A stretch of 64,000 nucleotides of DNA from NCBI GenBank assembly GCA_040217575.1, contig JAVJPW010000007.1:372001-436000 (forward strand), read 5' to 3'. Under the pieces are notes generated by a model. That model made no database searches, was not told the DNA's origin, and saw only the letters and a list, made by a program, of their open reading frames with translations. The position numbers and the translations under genes are program-made. Source of the stretch: Pacificispira sp040217575. GTDB lineage: Bacteria; Pseudomonadota; Alphaproteobacteria; UBA8366; Aestuariispiraceae. This document shows, piece after piece, positions 35,231 to 44,178 of the stretch (position 1 is its first letter; the number at the start of each line of letters is the position of its first letter).

Positions 35231-36178
35231 TCAGTATCCCAGATTCGGGTCGAAACGCCCGTCAGGACGCCCGCCCGCTTCCAGTACCGCTATGTTTTTC
35301 AGCAATGCGGTAACCGCGGTTCGGGCCCTCGTGATGCTGGCCACATGCGGATAGATCACGACCTTCGGATGGGTCCAGAACGGGTCGTCCGACGGCAGCG
35401 GTTCCGTACGATAAACATCCAGCACCGCCCGCGACAGCTGGCCCGAATCCAGTGCCGCGATCAGGTCCGCTTCGGTCACATGCTGGCCGCGACCGGCATT
35501 GATCAGCGATGCGCCCTGCTTCATCTTCGCGAAGGTCGCGCTGTTCAATATATCTTCGGTCGCGGGCGTCAGCGGCAGCAGGTTGACCAGAATGTCGCTT
35601 GACCCCAGGACAGCGTCGAACCCGTCGCCGCCGGATCTGCAGTCCACGCCGGCCAGTTCCTTCCGGGTCCGCGACCAGCCCATGACATTGAACCCGTTCG
35701 CGGCAAGGCCCAGGGCGACATTGCGGCCCATTTCCCCCAGCCCCAGAACGCCGACGGTGCGGTCTTCGGCCAAAGGTTCGGTCCCATAGACGCCACGCAC
35801 CTGATTGTCCCATTCCCGGGCGCGTTGACGGTCCATGAAATCGTAATTCATCAGATGCAGGTTCAGGACCTGCGACAGCACGAATTCAACCATCCCCTTG
35901 CTGAGGCCCGGTTCGATCATCCGGTACAGCGGGACATGTCGGGGCCATGTATCGTCATGGGTAATGTGGTCGACCCCGGCCCAAAGCGACATGATCGCCT
36001 TCAGGTTCGGCAGACTGGCCAGAAGCCCGGGCGGCGGTTTGGCGACGATCGCATATTCGATGGCAGCGGGGTCAGGAATGTCCGGCAGAACCACCAGCGG
36101 CTTCGGCAGGTCGCGTGCCCGCAGTTCCGCCGCCCACAGTTCCGCCGAATCCGCCGTACTTGCCAAAAGAAGCGTCAT
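35231..36178 (-). CDS. D-isomer specific 2-hydroxyacid dehydrogenase (GhrA-like)
   Basis: A 315-aa NAD(P)-dependent oxidoreductase, probably glyoxylate/hydroxypyruvate reductase A-like. The nucleotide-binding motif VGVLGLGEMGRNVALGLAA is at about 140-158. Catalytic Arg and Glu are in LINAGRGQHV and YRTEPLPSDD, and the His in YPHVASITR. Converges on the isomerase gene 9 bases away and is 23 bases downstream of the carbamoyltransferase, so it may be co-transcribed with it. Confidence 0.85.
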   Translation of the reverse strand: MTLLLASTADSAELWAAELRARDLPKPLVVLPDIPDPAAIEYAIVAKPPPGLLASLPNLKAIMSLWAGVDHITHDDTWPRHVPLYRMIEPGLSKGMVEFVLSQVLNLHLMNYDFMDRQRAREWDNQVRGVYGTEPLAEDRTVGVLGLGEMGRNVALGLAANGFNVMGWSRTRKELAGVDCRSGGDGFDAVLGSSDILVNLLPLTPATEDILNSATFAKMKQGASLINAGRGQHVTEADLIAALDSGQLSRAVLDVYRTEPLPSDDPFWTHPKVVIYPHVASITRARTAVTALLKNIAVLEAGGRPDGRFDPNLGY

Positions 36179-36201
36179 TCCCGTCCCTCCCGAAAACCGA
36201 T

Positions 36202-38040
36202 CTAATCGAGTTCAAAACTGTCCGTGTAATCCAATTTCAACGCTGGGTCCTGTTCCGTCTTGCGCAGGATGCAGTTGCCGATCGCCAGCATGTCCAATTC
36301 CGTTCCCATGAAGCACCGGAAGGCGTCTTCCGGCGTACACACGATCGGTTCGCCGCGCACATTGAAGGACGTGTTCACCAGAATGGGGCAACCCGTCCGG
36401 TCCTTGAATGCGGAAATCAGCGCATGGAAACGCGGGTTCGTTTCCGCATGAACCGTCTGCAGCCGCGCGGAATAGTCAACATGGGTAATGGCCGGGATGT
36501 CAGACCGCGGGACATTCAGCTTTTCTATCCCGAACAGCGACTTCTGTTCATCGGTCATGTCGATGCGCCGATTTTTCCGCACATCCGCGACCATCAGCAT
36601 ATAGGGGCTTTCCCGGTCATGTTCGAACCAGTCGCCGACATCGTCCGCCAGAACGGCGGGCGCGAACGGGCGGAAGCTTTCGCGGTATTTGACCTTCAGG
36701 TTCAGCGTCTTCTGCATCGTCGGCGAACGCGGGTCGGCAAGGATCGAACGCCCGCCCAATGCGCGCGGCCCGAACTCCATGCGCCCCTGGAACCAGCCGA
36801 CCGCCTGTTCACCGGCCAGCGCATCAGCGACGGATTCGATCAGGGCGGCTTCATTTGCCGCCACATCGAACCGCGCCCCCGCAGCGGTCAGGCGCTGTTC
36901 GATATCGTCCTGTTCGAACTGCGGGCCTAGGTATGAACCCTGCATACCGTCGGAACCGGCCGGGATCGTGCGTTCGTTGCCATGGTGCCAGTAATGCGCC
37001 GCAAGCGCCGCCCCCAATGCACCGCCCGCGTCGCCGGCCGCCGGCTGGACAAAGATATTGTCGAACGCACCGTCGCGCAGGATCTTCCCGTTCGCGACGC
37101 AGTTCAGCGCGACCCCACCGGCCAGACACAGGTTCTTCCGACCGGTTTCATTTGCCGCGGCCCGGGCAAGCCGCAGCATCACCTCTTCCGTCACCGCCTG
37201 CACCGATGCGGCAAGATCCATATGGCGCTGATCCAGCGGCGTTTCCGGCGTACGCGGCTTCATGTCGAACAACCGGTCAAACGCCGGCGAGGTCATGGTA
37301 AGGCCACCGCAATAGTCGAAATACCGCATATCCAGACGGAAGGTGCCGTCCGCTTTCAGGTCGATCAGATTGTCCAGGATCGTCTGCGCGTATCGCGGTT
37401 GCCCATAGGGGGCGAGGCCCATGACCTTGTATTCGCCGGAATTCACCTTGAACCCGGTGAAATAGGTGAAGGCCGAATACAGAAGCCCGATTGAATGCGG
37501 GAAATGGATTTCCTTCAGGATTTCCAGGCGGTTTTCCGTCCCGACCGACAGGCTGGTCGTTGCCCATTCGCCGACCCCGTCCGCGGTCAGTACAACCGCG
37601 TCGCGGTACGGGGATGGATAGAATGCGCTGGCCGCATGGCTTTGATGGTGTTCTGTGAACAGAAGCTTTTCTTCCGGCACGGACGCGCCGAAATGTTCCT
37701 TCATCTGGTCCCGCAGGAGCTTCTTCTGGAAAAGCTTTTCATTCACCCAGACCGGCAGCGCCATCGCGAAACTTCTGAAACCGCGCGGCGCGATGCCCAG
37801 ATAGGTTTCCAGAAGGCGTTCGAACTTGATAAACGGCTTTTCATAGAACGCGACATGGTCACAGTCGCCGATCTCTGCGCCCGCCGCCTCCAGGCAATAG
37901 GCTATGGCATTCACGGGGAAGCCGCTGTCGTGTTTGATACGGGTGAACCGTTCTTCCTGGGCCGCTGCGACGATCACCCCGTCACGGACGATCGCAGCTG
38001 CGCTGTCATGATAGAAGGCCGATATGCCCAGGATCAGCAT
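36202..38040 (-). CDS. NodU/CmcH-type O-carbamoyltransferase
   Basis: A 612-aa carbamoyltransferase that transfers carbamoyl from carbamoyl phosphate to a hydroxyl of a sugar or polyketide. The N-terminal Kae1-like domain has GISAFYHDSAAAIV and FTEHHQSHAASAFYPS (metal-binding histidines), then LTADGVGEW. The C-terminal YrdC-like domain has GFQGRMEFGPRAL-type sequence (FQGRMEFGPRALGGRS) and FNVRGEPIV. DUF5989 and SxtJ genes precede it, the common trio in surface polysaccharide clusters. Confidence 0.9.
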   Translation of the reverse strand: MLILGISAFYHDSAAAIVRDGVIVAAAQEERFTRIKHDSGFPVNAIAYCLEAAGAEIGDCDHVAFYEKPFIKFERLLETYLGIAPRGFRSFAMALPVWVNEKLFQKKLLRDQMKEHFGASVPEEKLLFTEHHQSHAASAFYPSPYRDAVVLTADGVGEWATTSLSVGTENRLEILKEIHFPHSIGLLYSAFTYFTGFKVNSGEYKVMGLAPYGQPRYAQTILDNLIDLKADGTFRLDMRYFDYCGGLTMTSPAFDRLFDMKPRTPETPLDQRHMDLAASVQAVTEEVMLRLARAAANETGRKNLCLAGGVALNCVANGKILRDGAFDNIFVQPAAGDAGGALGAALAAHYWHHGNERTIPAGSDGMQGSYLGPQFEQDDIEQRLTAAGARFDVAANEAALIESVADALAGEQAVGWFQGRMEFGPRALGGRSILADPRSPTMQKTLNLKVKYRESFRPFAPAVLADDVGDWFEHDRESPYMLMVADVRKNRRIDMTDEQKSLFGIEKLNVPRSDIPAITHVDYSARLQTVHAETNPRFHALISAFKDRTGCPILVNTSFNVRGEPIVCTPEDAFRCFMGTELDMLAIGNCILRKTEQDPALKLDYTDSFELD

Positions 38041-38053
38041 GGACGCGATGGTC

Positions 38054-38203
38054 CTAGAATATGGTGTAGATGAAGGGCGCTACCGCGGATCCCTTGGTCA
38101 GCACGATCAGGCCGCCAAAGATCAGGATCACGATCATGAAGGGCAGAAGCCAGAACTTCTTTCGCACCTTCATGAATTGCCAGAGTTCCTTGAAAAACGA
38201 CAT
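38054..38203 (-). CDS. DUF5989 small membrane protein
   Basis: A 49-aa protein: MSFFKELWQFMKVRKKFWLL, then one strongly hydrophobic segment (FMIVILIFGGLIVL) and a GSAVAPFIYTIF end. The WQFMKVRKKFWLLP start and APFIYTIF end are typical of DUF5989 proteins. It lies between SxtJ and the carbamoyltransferase. A single inner-membrane helix with cytoplasmic basic residues is expected. The function is unknown, but the co-occurrence with carbamoyltransferase suggests a complex. Confidence 0.85.
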   Translation of the reverse strand: MSFFKELWQFMKVRKKFWLLPFMIVILIFGGLIVLTKGSAVAPFIYTIF

Positions 38204-38220
38204 GCCGCCCCCTTAACCCG

Positions 38221-38655
38221 TCAGAACTGTTGCGTCATCGTTTCCGGCGCAGGGCCGGGTGTTTCGCGTTCGATCCAATAGCTTTCCGACGATGCGTCGA
38301 AACGCGTGCGCAACGGGTCGAACCCGAACAGGCGCATGACCATCCCCATCGGTGCGAAAACAACGAAAAAGATTAAACCCAGTATCAGCGGATTCGTAAC
38401 ACGGTGTATCAGCGCCCCGAATTTGAGCCAAAGCCGGTTCAGCGGTGCCAACACCGTCGGCTTTATTACTGCGGCCGCAACGAAAAGAAACGCTACCGCC
38501 CCCAACCCGGCAGCCCATTCAATGCGCCCCACATAAAGCTGGAACGCAGCAATCGCCAGGAATACCACCGCGAACACGAACCCAAAGGCACGATCCGTCC
38601 CTTCTTTCTTCGGACCGTGGTCGCGAAGCGATTCGTGCATGGTGTGGCGCGTCAT
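38221..38655 (-). CDS. SxtJ family membrane protein
   Basis: A 144-aa membrane protein with hydrophobic segments at about 23-42, 46-68 and 88-110 (AFGFVFAVVFLAIAAFQLYV; IHRVTNPLILGLIFFVVFAP). The pattern resembles SxtJ, which is found beside carbamoyltransferases in saxitoxin and polysaccharide clusters. Its function is not known. Start of the sxtJ-DUF5989-carbamoyltransferase unit. Confidence 0.8.
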   Translation of the reverse strand: MTRHTMHESLRDHGPKKEGTDRAFGFVFAVVFLAIAAFQLYVGRIEWAAGLGAVAFLFVAAAVIKPTVLAPLNRLWLKFGALIHRVTNPLILGLIFFVVFAPMGMVMRLFGFDPLRTRFDASSESYWIERETPGPAPETMTQQF

Positions 38656-38727
38656 GGAATAGCTGTCTCTTGGGTTCGGGTTTCCGGGGGTTCTAAACCG
38701 TATTCAGTTCACAAAGGCAAACAATAA

Positions 38728-39906
38728 TCACCGATTTTGCGGCCCTGCACTCGGTTCGGGAAAGGCATCGATAACCCGCCGCCAGGCGGCCCAGGACGGG
38801 GTCGGATAATACCGGTGCGGCCCGTCTACGCGAACGGATTCCAATCCCGCCGCATTCCCCAGTGCACGATAGACACTGCGGGCGCTTTCAACGACGGCGT
38901 CCGTGCCTTCAAACGGGAAGATATGGTCCCTGTCACCGGAAAGAGCGACAAACGGGCGCGGCGCGGCCAGGGCCACCAGATCATCGGCCTCAAAATGGCG
39001 CAACAGGCCGGGGACGATCCCATCGCCGTCCGTCGCGCGGCGTGTCATCAGCGTATCCCTGACCCAGCCGACACAGCCGCTGGCCAGCGTGCCGCGAATT
39101 CTGGTGTCCAGCGCGGTGCAATACAGCGCCGCCGTGCCGCCGGTTGAATGCCCGAACAGGAAAATCCGATTCCGGTCGATCGATAGGTCCGCGCCGTCCA
39201 TCAGCCAGTCCAGGACGGAACTGACATCCATCGCTTTGTCGCCCATCAAGGTCCGCCCAACCAGGAGGGCGTGGTTGGCCGCATCGATCGTCGGGCTGGC
39301 CGACCTTGAGGTCAGCACCTGTTCGCGCCGTTCGGCATAACCGATCTGTTCGATACAGACCGCCAGGTAACCCCGTTCGACCGCCTGCAGCCCCAGGTCC
39401 GCCCCATAGCCCAACAGGACATGGTCGACCGGCACCCGTACGGCGCCATAGGCAAGATGAACCCCGGATGTCGACCCAGACAGGATGATCGCGACCGGCC
39501 ATCCCCCCTGCGGTTCCGGTCCTGCCGGGCGCAAAAGGTGCACGGGCACGTCCGTTTCCGCCCGAACCCGAAGGTAGACCGCTTCCCGGACAATGCCCTG
39601 TCGCGAAATTTCAACGGCCGGCACGCGGTGCGTCACCGATACAGACGGGCGGTCGGCTTCCCATCCGGTCAGGGCCGCCAGGGTTCGACGGGCCCCCACC
39701 TGCCACTGGGTGATGTCGTCACCGGTCCCGTTCTTTGGAAAGCTGTTGTCCGGGCGCAGATCCGCTGCGACCGCACGATATCCCAACGAAGGGCTAAGCG
39801 CGGCGCCCGCCGGTGACGGCGGATAGTCGGTCACACCGCGCCCCAGAAGGCGCCCCAGTTTCCGGCGGATGGCAGCCCGGTACATCGCCAACTTCGGTTG
39901 GTTCAT
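38728..39906 (-). CDS. Alpha/beta hydrolase (esterase or deacetylase-like)
   Basis: A 392-aa alpha/beta hydrolase. The nucleophile elbow is FGHSTGGT, with LSGDRDHIFP holding a probable acid and GPHRYYP the histidine. The layout (VAIILSGSTSGVHLAYGAV, then YLAVCIEQIGYAERRE) resembles dienelactone hydrolase or cephalosporin/xylan esterase families. The start at 39906 is favoured by a GGCGGGG upstream; an ATG at 39930 is possible. It could remove an acyl group from a surface sugar, but no substrate can be assigned. Confidence 0.72.
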   Translation of the reverse strand: MNQPKLAMYRAAIRRKLGRLLGRGVTDYPPSPAGAALSPSLGYRAVAADLRPDNSFPKNGTGDDITQWQVGARRTLAALTGWEADRPSVSVTHRVPAVEISRQGIVREAVYLRVRAETDVPVHLLRPAGPEPQGGWPVAIILSGSTSGVHLAYGAVRVPVDHVLLGYGADLGLQAVERGYLAVCIEQIGYAERREQVLTSRSASPTIDAANHALLVGRTLMGDKAMDVSSVLDWLMDGADLSIDRNRIFLFGHSTGGTAALYCTALDTRIRGTLASGCVGWVRDTLMTRRATDGDGIVPGLLRHFEADDLVALAAPRPFVALSGDRDHIFPFEGTDAVVESARSVYRALGNAAGLESVRVDGPHRYYPTPSWAAWRRVIDAFPEPSAGPQNR

Positions 39907-40068
39907 CGACCGGCCCCGCCATTCATGCATCTATGCGGGCATCCCGCGTACGGGGCAGCGATTCGCCCAATTCCGACCGGCCGAAACCGCGCCCTCTCGC
40001 CTTGTGCCGTCATGGCATAACCGCTATACGAAAACACAACAAATTCCCTTCCAAGGTAGTCCTATACA

Positions 40069-40710
40069 ATGTCAGCGAACCTATCGATTTACGATGAATT
40101 TCTGGCCGGTACCGGCCCCGACCGACTGCAGAAGATTCTGGCGCGGTACGAACTTTTCAAACTGTCCATGGAAGCGCCGGGCGACATCTGCGAATGCGGC
40201 GTTTTCAAAGGGTCCGGACTTTACACCTGGGTGAAGCTGATGCGGCTGTTCAAGCCGAACAATGAATACCGCGTGGTCGGTTTCGACTTCTTCGATGCGG
40301 ACCGCACGATGGAGTTCAAATATGACGAAGACCAGCAGGTTCTGGATGAACATGCGGATCGCTGGACGCCGCAGGACATTCTGACGAAGACTTGTGCGGA
40401 ATGGGGTTTCAACAACCTTCTTCTGTATGCCGGCAATGTGGTCGAAACGTCCGCCCAATATGCCCGTGAACAGTTGGGCGCGCGCATATCGCTGCTTTAT
40501 ATCGATGTCGACAATTACGAAGGGGCACTGGGCATCCTGCAGAACCTGTACCCACTGGTGTCCCGCGGCGGCGTGGTGGCGCTGGATGAATATGCGCTTC
40601 CGGGTTACGGCGAATCCGATGCGGTGGATGAATTCTTCCGGGAAAAGGATGTCGAAATCCGCAGCATCCCCTGGGCGAACACCCCCAGCGCCTATGTGGT
40701 GAAACCGTAA
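40069..40710 (+). CDS. TylF/MycF-like class I methyltransferase
   Basis: A 213-aa SAM-dependent O-methyltransferase of the TylF type. The motif I equivalent is ECGVFKGSGLYTWVKLMRLF, acidic residues follow in VVGFDFFDAD, and LYIDVDNYEGALGILQNLYP is typical of the family, with the metal-binding Asp residues. Likely methylates a sugar hydroxyl. It precedes a four-repeat protein on the same strand by 22 bases. Both are divergent from the flanking minus-strand glycan genes. Confidence 0.82.
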   Translation: MSANLSIYDEFLAGTGPDRLQKILARYELFKLSMEAPGDICECGVFKGSGLYTWVKLMRLFKPNNEYRVVGFDFFDADRTMEFKYDEDQQVLDEHADRWTPQDILTKTCAEWGFNNLLLYAGNVVETSAQYAREQLGARISLLYIDVDNYEGALGILQNLYPLVSRGGVVALDEYALPGYGESDAVDEFFREKDVEIRSIPWANTPSAYVVKP

Positions 40711-40732
40711 GGAAGACGAAGGAAGGACCGTC

Positions 40733-42331
40733 ATGGCGACAGGAACCGGCGAAACCCGTCCCGAAAGCTATGAAGGGACCATCAAGACCCTGATCCACAC
40801 CAAGCGGGGTGCCTACGACAAGCTGGATTATCTGCCGGTATTCCGGGCGTCGGGCGTCTTTTACGCCATCGTTGACGAAACGCGAACGACGGTCGTGACC
40901 TTCATGAACTACTGGCTCATGAAGAACGACAATCCGTCGGTCGGCACGATGGTGACGCTGCGGGACCAGGCCGGGAAGAAGGTCGCGCGGACTTTCTTCG
41001 AACTGGACAAGACGGTTTATCAGGTCGATGCGCGGGAACTTCTGGACCTGTCCGGCGACGCGGCCGGCGACCGGTTCGAAGGGACGATGGAGCTTGAGTT
41101 CCATTCCCAGCAGGACCTGAAATTCGCTTTCCCGGCACTGCTGGTCTACTACATGGACGAAACTGGTGCCAGTTGCGTTCACACAAACCAGCGGACCTTC
41201 AACAATCGCGAGGATCTGGAACGCGGATCGCGTTTCAATCGCTGGCAGACCGGCTTCGACATTCATTGCCGCGACGGTGCACGGCCCTTTGTTTTCCTGA
41301 TCAACGGGGAAAAACCGGCCGGAGAGACGCAGGCGCGCCTTACCCTTTTCAACCGGGCCGGTGACCGTATGGACCGCGACGTGGACCTTGGTGCACTTCC
41401 GGCCTATGGCGCTCGGCAACTGGATTTGTCATCGGTGCCGGGCCTGGCGGATTTTCTGGGCGACGATGTCGGCTTCGCAAAGGCGGATGTCGACCTGGCG
41501 GATATCTATTGCCGGTTTGCCTGCGGCGTCGAACAGAAGGACGGGTTCGTCGGGGTCACCCACAGTTATTTCGACTGCAACCAGACCGAAGACTATTACG
41601 ATATCGCCGAGTTCGATTCCGACACGTATCCCTGTTTCGTGCCGGTCAATCTGGTCGCCGGGGTTGATGTGGACGTGGTGCTATATCCGATCCAGTCGCC
41701 GGCGGAGCTGACCTTTTCCGTCCAGGCTTTCAACGACGACGGAAGCGTGCGCGCAACCATCGACTATCCGGACACGTTCGTTACCAATTCCGGGCGCATG
41801 TTCCGTCTGGACCCGAAGGCGTTTTTGAAATCGGCGGGGGTGGATGCGGACGACGAAATGGTCTGTATCCAGATCGCCAGCAAGTCGGGGAAAATTCCGG
41901 CCCGCATCACGTTCGGCCTGAACTACCACATCGGGGAAAAACCGGGCTGCAACATCAGTTCATCCGTCCTGATGGCATCCAGCCACGGCGCGAAGTCCCG
42001 ATCCTGGCTTTGGGGCGCGGCCGTGCATCAGCCGGGCGGGCGGAACCTGGCGCTGATTTCCCATATGCCGAAGGCGAAATCGGACCACAGCGCACCGGAA
42101 TTCACTTTCGAACTCTACAATCGCGACGGGCTTGTGGCGTCGACCGGCGGAAGAATCCGGGCCGGCACGGGACTGAACATCGAAATCGAACAGGTGCTGG
42201 CGGATGCCGGCTACACGCCCGGTAATCGCGAATTCCTTTGGTACGTCGTGAAATCGGACAATCCGTCACTGATCGCCAACCAGATCCATATCAGCGCGCA
42301 AGGCCGGATCGGCGGCGATCATTCCTTCTGA
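40733..42331 (+). CDS. Unrecognised protein of four tandem beta-rich repeats
   Basis: A 532-aa protein I do not recognise. Four repeats of about 126 residues start near 52, 186, 312 and 438. Each has a hydrophobic strand, then T/L-x-LFN-x-x-G (TLRDQAGKKV, TLFNRAGDRM, QAFNDDGSVR, ELYNRDGLVA), a stretch ending in a hydrophobic x-D/E run, and a second half with aromatic strands. Four cysteines and no signal peptide are visible; the beta-rich pattern suggests a sandwich repeat, perhaps a surface or polymer-binding protein. It lies directly downstream of a TylF-type methyltransferase with which it shares a strand, so it may act on or bind the same glycan. Confidence 0.5.
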   Translation: MATGTGETRPESYEGTIKTLIHTKRGAYDKLDYLPVFRASGVFYAIVDETRTTVVTFMNYWLMKNDNPSVGTMVTLRDQAGKKVARTFFELDKTVYQVDARELLDLSGDAAGDRFEGTMELEFHSQQDLKFAFPALLVYYMDETGASCVHTNQRTFNNREDLERGSRFNRWQTGFDIHCRDGARPFVFLINGEKPAGETQARLTLFNRAGDRMDRDVDLGALPAYGARQLDLSSVPGLADFLGDDVGFAKADVDLADIYCRFACGVEQKDGFVGVTHSYFDCNQTEDYYDIAEFDSDTYPCFVPVNLVAGVDVDVVLYPIQSPAELTFSVQAFNDDGSVRATIDYPDTFVTNSGRMFRLDPKAFLKSAGVDADDEMVCIQIASKSGKIPARITFGLNYHIGEKPGCNISSSVLMASSHGAKSRSWLWGAAVHQPGGRNLALISHMPKAKSDHSAPEFTFELYNRDGLVASTGGRIRAGTGLNIEIEQVLADAGYTPGNREFLWYVVKSDNPSLIANQIHISAQGRIGGDHSF

Positions 42332-42338
42332 CTGGCCG

Positions 42339-44165
42339 TCAGGCCGCTTCAGACATCGGGGCGGCCTCCTGGTCGACGGACCGTAGCCACAGCTCCAGTT
42401 CCGCCAACCGCTGCAGGATCAACCCGGCCGACCGGTCCCCTTGCAGCGTTTTTTCGACAAACCCCGACAGGCGCGTCCGGTCGCCAAAAGACGCAAGGCG
42501 GCTGTCAGGCGCGGTTACCATGTCCAGGTAACGGCCCAGGCGATCGCGGTCGCGGTACCATTCGTGATAGGGAAGCCAAAGGCCGATCTTGCGGCGGCGG
42601 GTCAGGTCCGTCGGCAGGTATTTTTCCGCGATGCGCTTCAGGACCGGTTTCGTTTCACCACCCGGCGCACGCAAATCATGGGGCAGCCGGTTCAGGACCC
42701 GGGCCAGCGGCAGATGGGTAAACGGCACCCGGGCCTCCACCGACGCGGCCATGCTCATCTTGTCCTGACGGACCAGAAGCGATTCCAGATAGGCCGTCTG
42801 GTCGACCGCGAACAGGCGGTCGCGAAAATCGGCAAACCGCCCGCTGACCCGTTCCCGCAAGCCCGGTTCCGGCACAAGATCCGGGAACAGAGCATTCAGT
42901 GCGCCGAAGTCATGGTAGACCGCGCCGTACGCCGCCGCATCCAGGCCGCGCAATCTGTTGATACCCTTGAACGGCCATACCGGAGGCGACAGCCATGACG
43001 GAATCAAACCGGCCAGGCGTTCCTGCTGCGCCGTCTTGCGCCAGACGCCATAACGCAGGTAACCGCCGAAGAACTCGTCCGCCCCTTCCCCGGTCAGAAC
43101 AACTTTCGTTTCCTTCTGGATACGTCGGCACAGCATCATCAGGGTCGTACATCCGCCATGGGGTGTCGGCCCTTCCATATGACGGATCGCGGTGGGCAGG
43201 GCCTCGCAATATTCATCGACGGAAAGCGGCGTCACCTCATGTTGCAGGCCGTACCGTTCGGCCACCATTGTCTGGTACGGGGTTTCGTCGTAGGCGTGCC
43301 CCTCAAGCCCGATGGAAAAGGACTTCAGCCTGCGGTCTTCCAGCCCCGCCGCCAGTGCGGCAACCAGGCTTGAATCCACCCCACCCGAGAGTTGGAGACT
43401 GTAGCCCACATCGCTGATCAGATGTGCTTCCAGCGACCGGGCAAAAGCGTCTTCGGCCTCCTCCGCCGTGACGGTCGCATCGGCTTCAAGCGTTTCCAGC
43501 GGGTCACAATACCGGCGTTCTGTCACCGACCCGTCCGACAGGTCGACTGTCAGCAGGGTTCCCCCCGGAAGCCTTTCAATCCCGCGGTAGTTGGATATCC
43601 GCCCCGCGGCCCATCCGAAGGTAAGGAGTTCCGAAATCGCAGCCGGGTCGGCCTCCGCCCTTTGGAACCGGTGCAGGGGCCGCGCCTCGCTGGCGACCGC
43701 GGTCAGCGTCCCCCGACGCAACAGGTACAGCGGCTTGATTCCCAGCGGGTCGCGGGCGATCAGCGCGATGTTCTTGCGCCGGTCGACCAGCACCAGCGCG
43801 AACATTCCTTCCAGCCGGTCTAACAGGCCGTCCCCCCAGCACAGATATCCGTTCAGGATGACTTCGGTATCGCCGGTCGTGCGGAAGGCATAGCCGCGCT
43901 GTTCCAGGTCATCCCGAAGCGCCGGAAAGTTATAGATCTCCCCATTGAAGATCAGTGTTACATCACCCGTCGGGTCGGTCATGGGCTGATCGGCACGGGC
44001 CTGCGGATCCTGAATCGCAAGACGGCGGAAAATCAGCGCCCGCCCCGGTTCGGACAGATGCCCGCCGGAATCCGGCCCGCGGTGAAACAGATCCCGGTCG
44101 ACCGCGTCGATCAGATCCGGGCTGAACGGCTGGCCCGGCTGAAAAAAGGCTGCAATTCCGCACAT
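42339..44165 (-). CDS. asnB: Asparagine synthase (glutamine-hydrolysing)
   Basis: A 608-aa class B asparagine synthetase. The catalytic Cys2 is present (MCGIAAFFQPG), so glutamine hydrolysis is retained. The N-terminal amidohydrolase segment IFNGEIYNFPALRDDLEQRG and the PP-loop LSGGVDSSLVAAL are visible. In glycan clusters such proteins often amidate sugar uronates instead of aspartate, so the substrate is uncertain. It ends 7 bases from the four-repeat gene, converging on it. Confidence 0.88.
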   Translation of the reverse strand: MCGIAAFFQPGQPFSPDLIDAVDRDLFHRGPDSGGHLSEPGRALIFRRLAIQDPQARADQPMTDPTGDVTLIFNGEIYNFPALRDDLEQRGYAFRTTGDTEVILNGYLCWGDGLLDRLEGMFALVLVDRRKNIALIARDPLGIKPLYLLRRGTLTAVASEARPLHRFQRAEADPAAISELLTFGWAAGRISNYRGIERLPGGTLLTVDLSDGSVTERRYCDPLETLEADATVTAEEAEDAFARSLEAHLISDVGYSLQLSGGVDSSLVAALAAGLEDRRLKSFSIGLEGHAYDETPYQTMVAERYGLQHEVTPLSVDEYCEALPTAIRHMEGPTPHGGCTTLMMLCRRIQKETKVVLTGEGADEFFGGYLRYGVWRKTAQQERLAGLIPSWLSPPVWPFKGINRLRGLDAAAYGAVYHDFGALNALFPDLVPEPGLRERVSGRFADFRDRLFAVDQTAYLESLLVRQDKMSMAASVEARVPFTHLPLARVLNRLPHDLRAPGGETKPVLKRIAEKYLPTDLTRRRKIGLWLPYHEWYRDRDRLGRYLDMVTAPDSRLASFGDRTRLSGFVEKTLQGDRSAGLILQRLAELELWLRSVDQEAAPMSEAA

Positions 44166-44178
44166 GGTCGCTGGTTGC

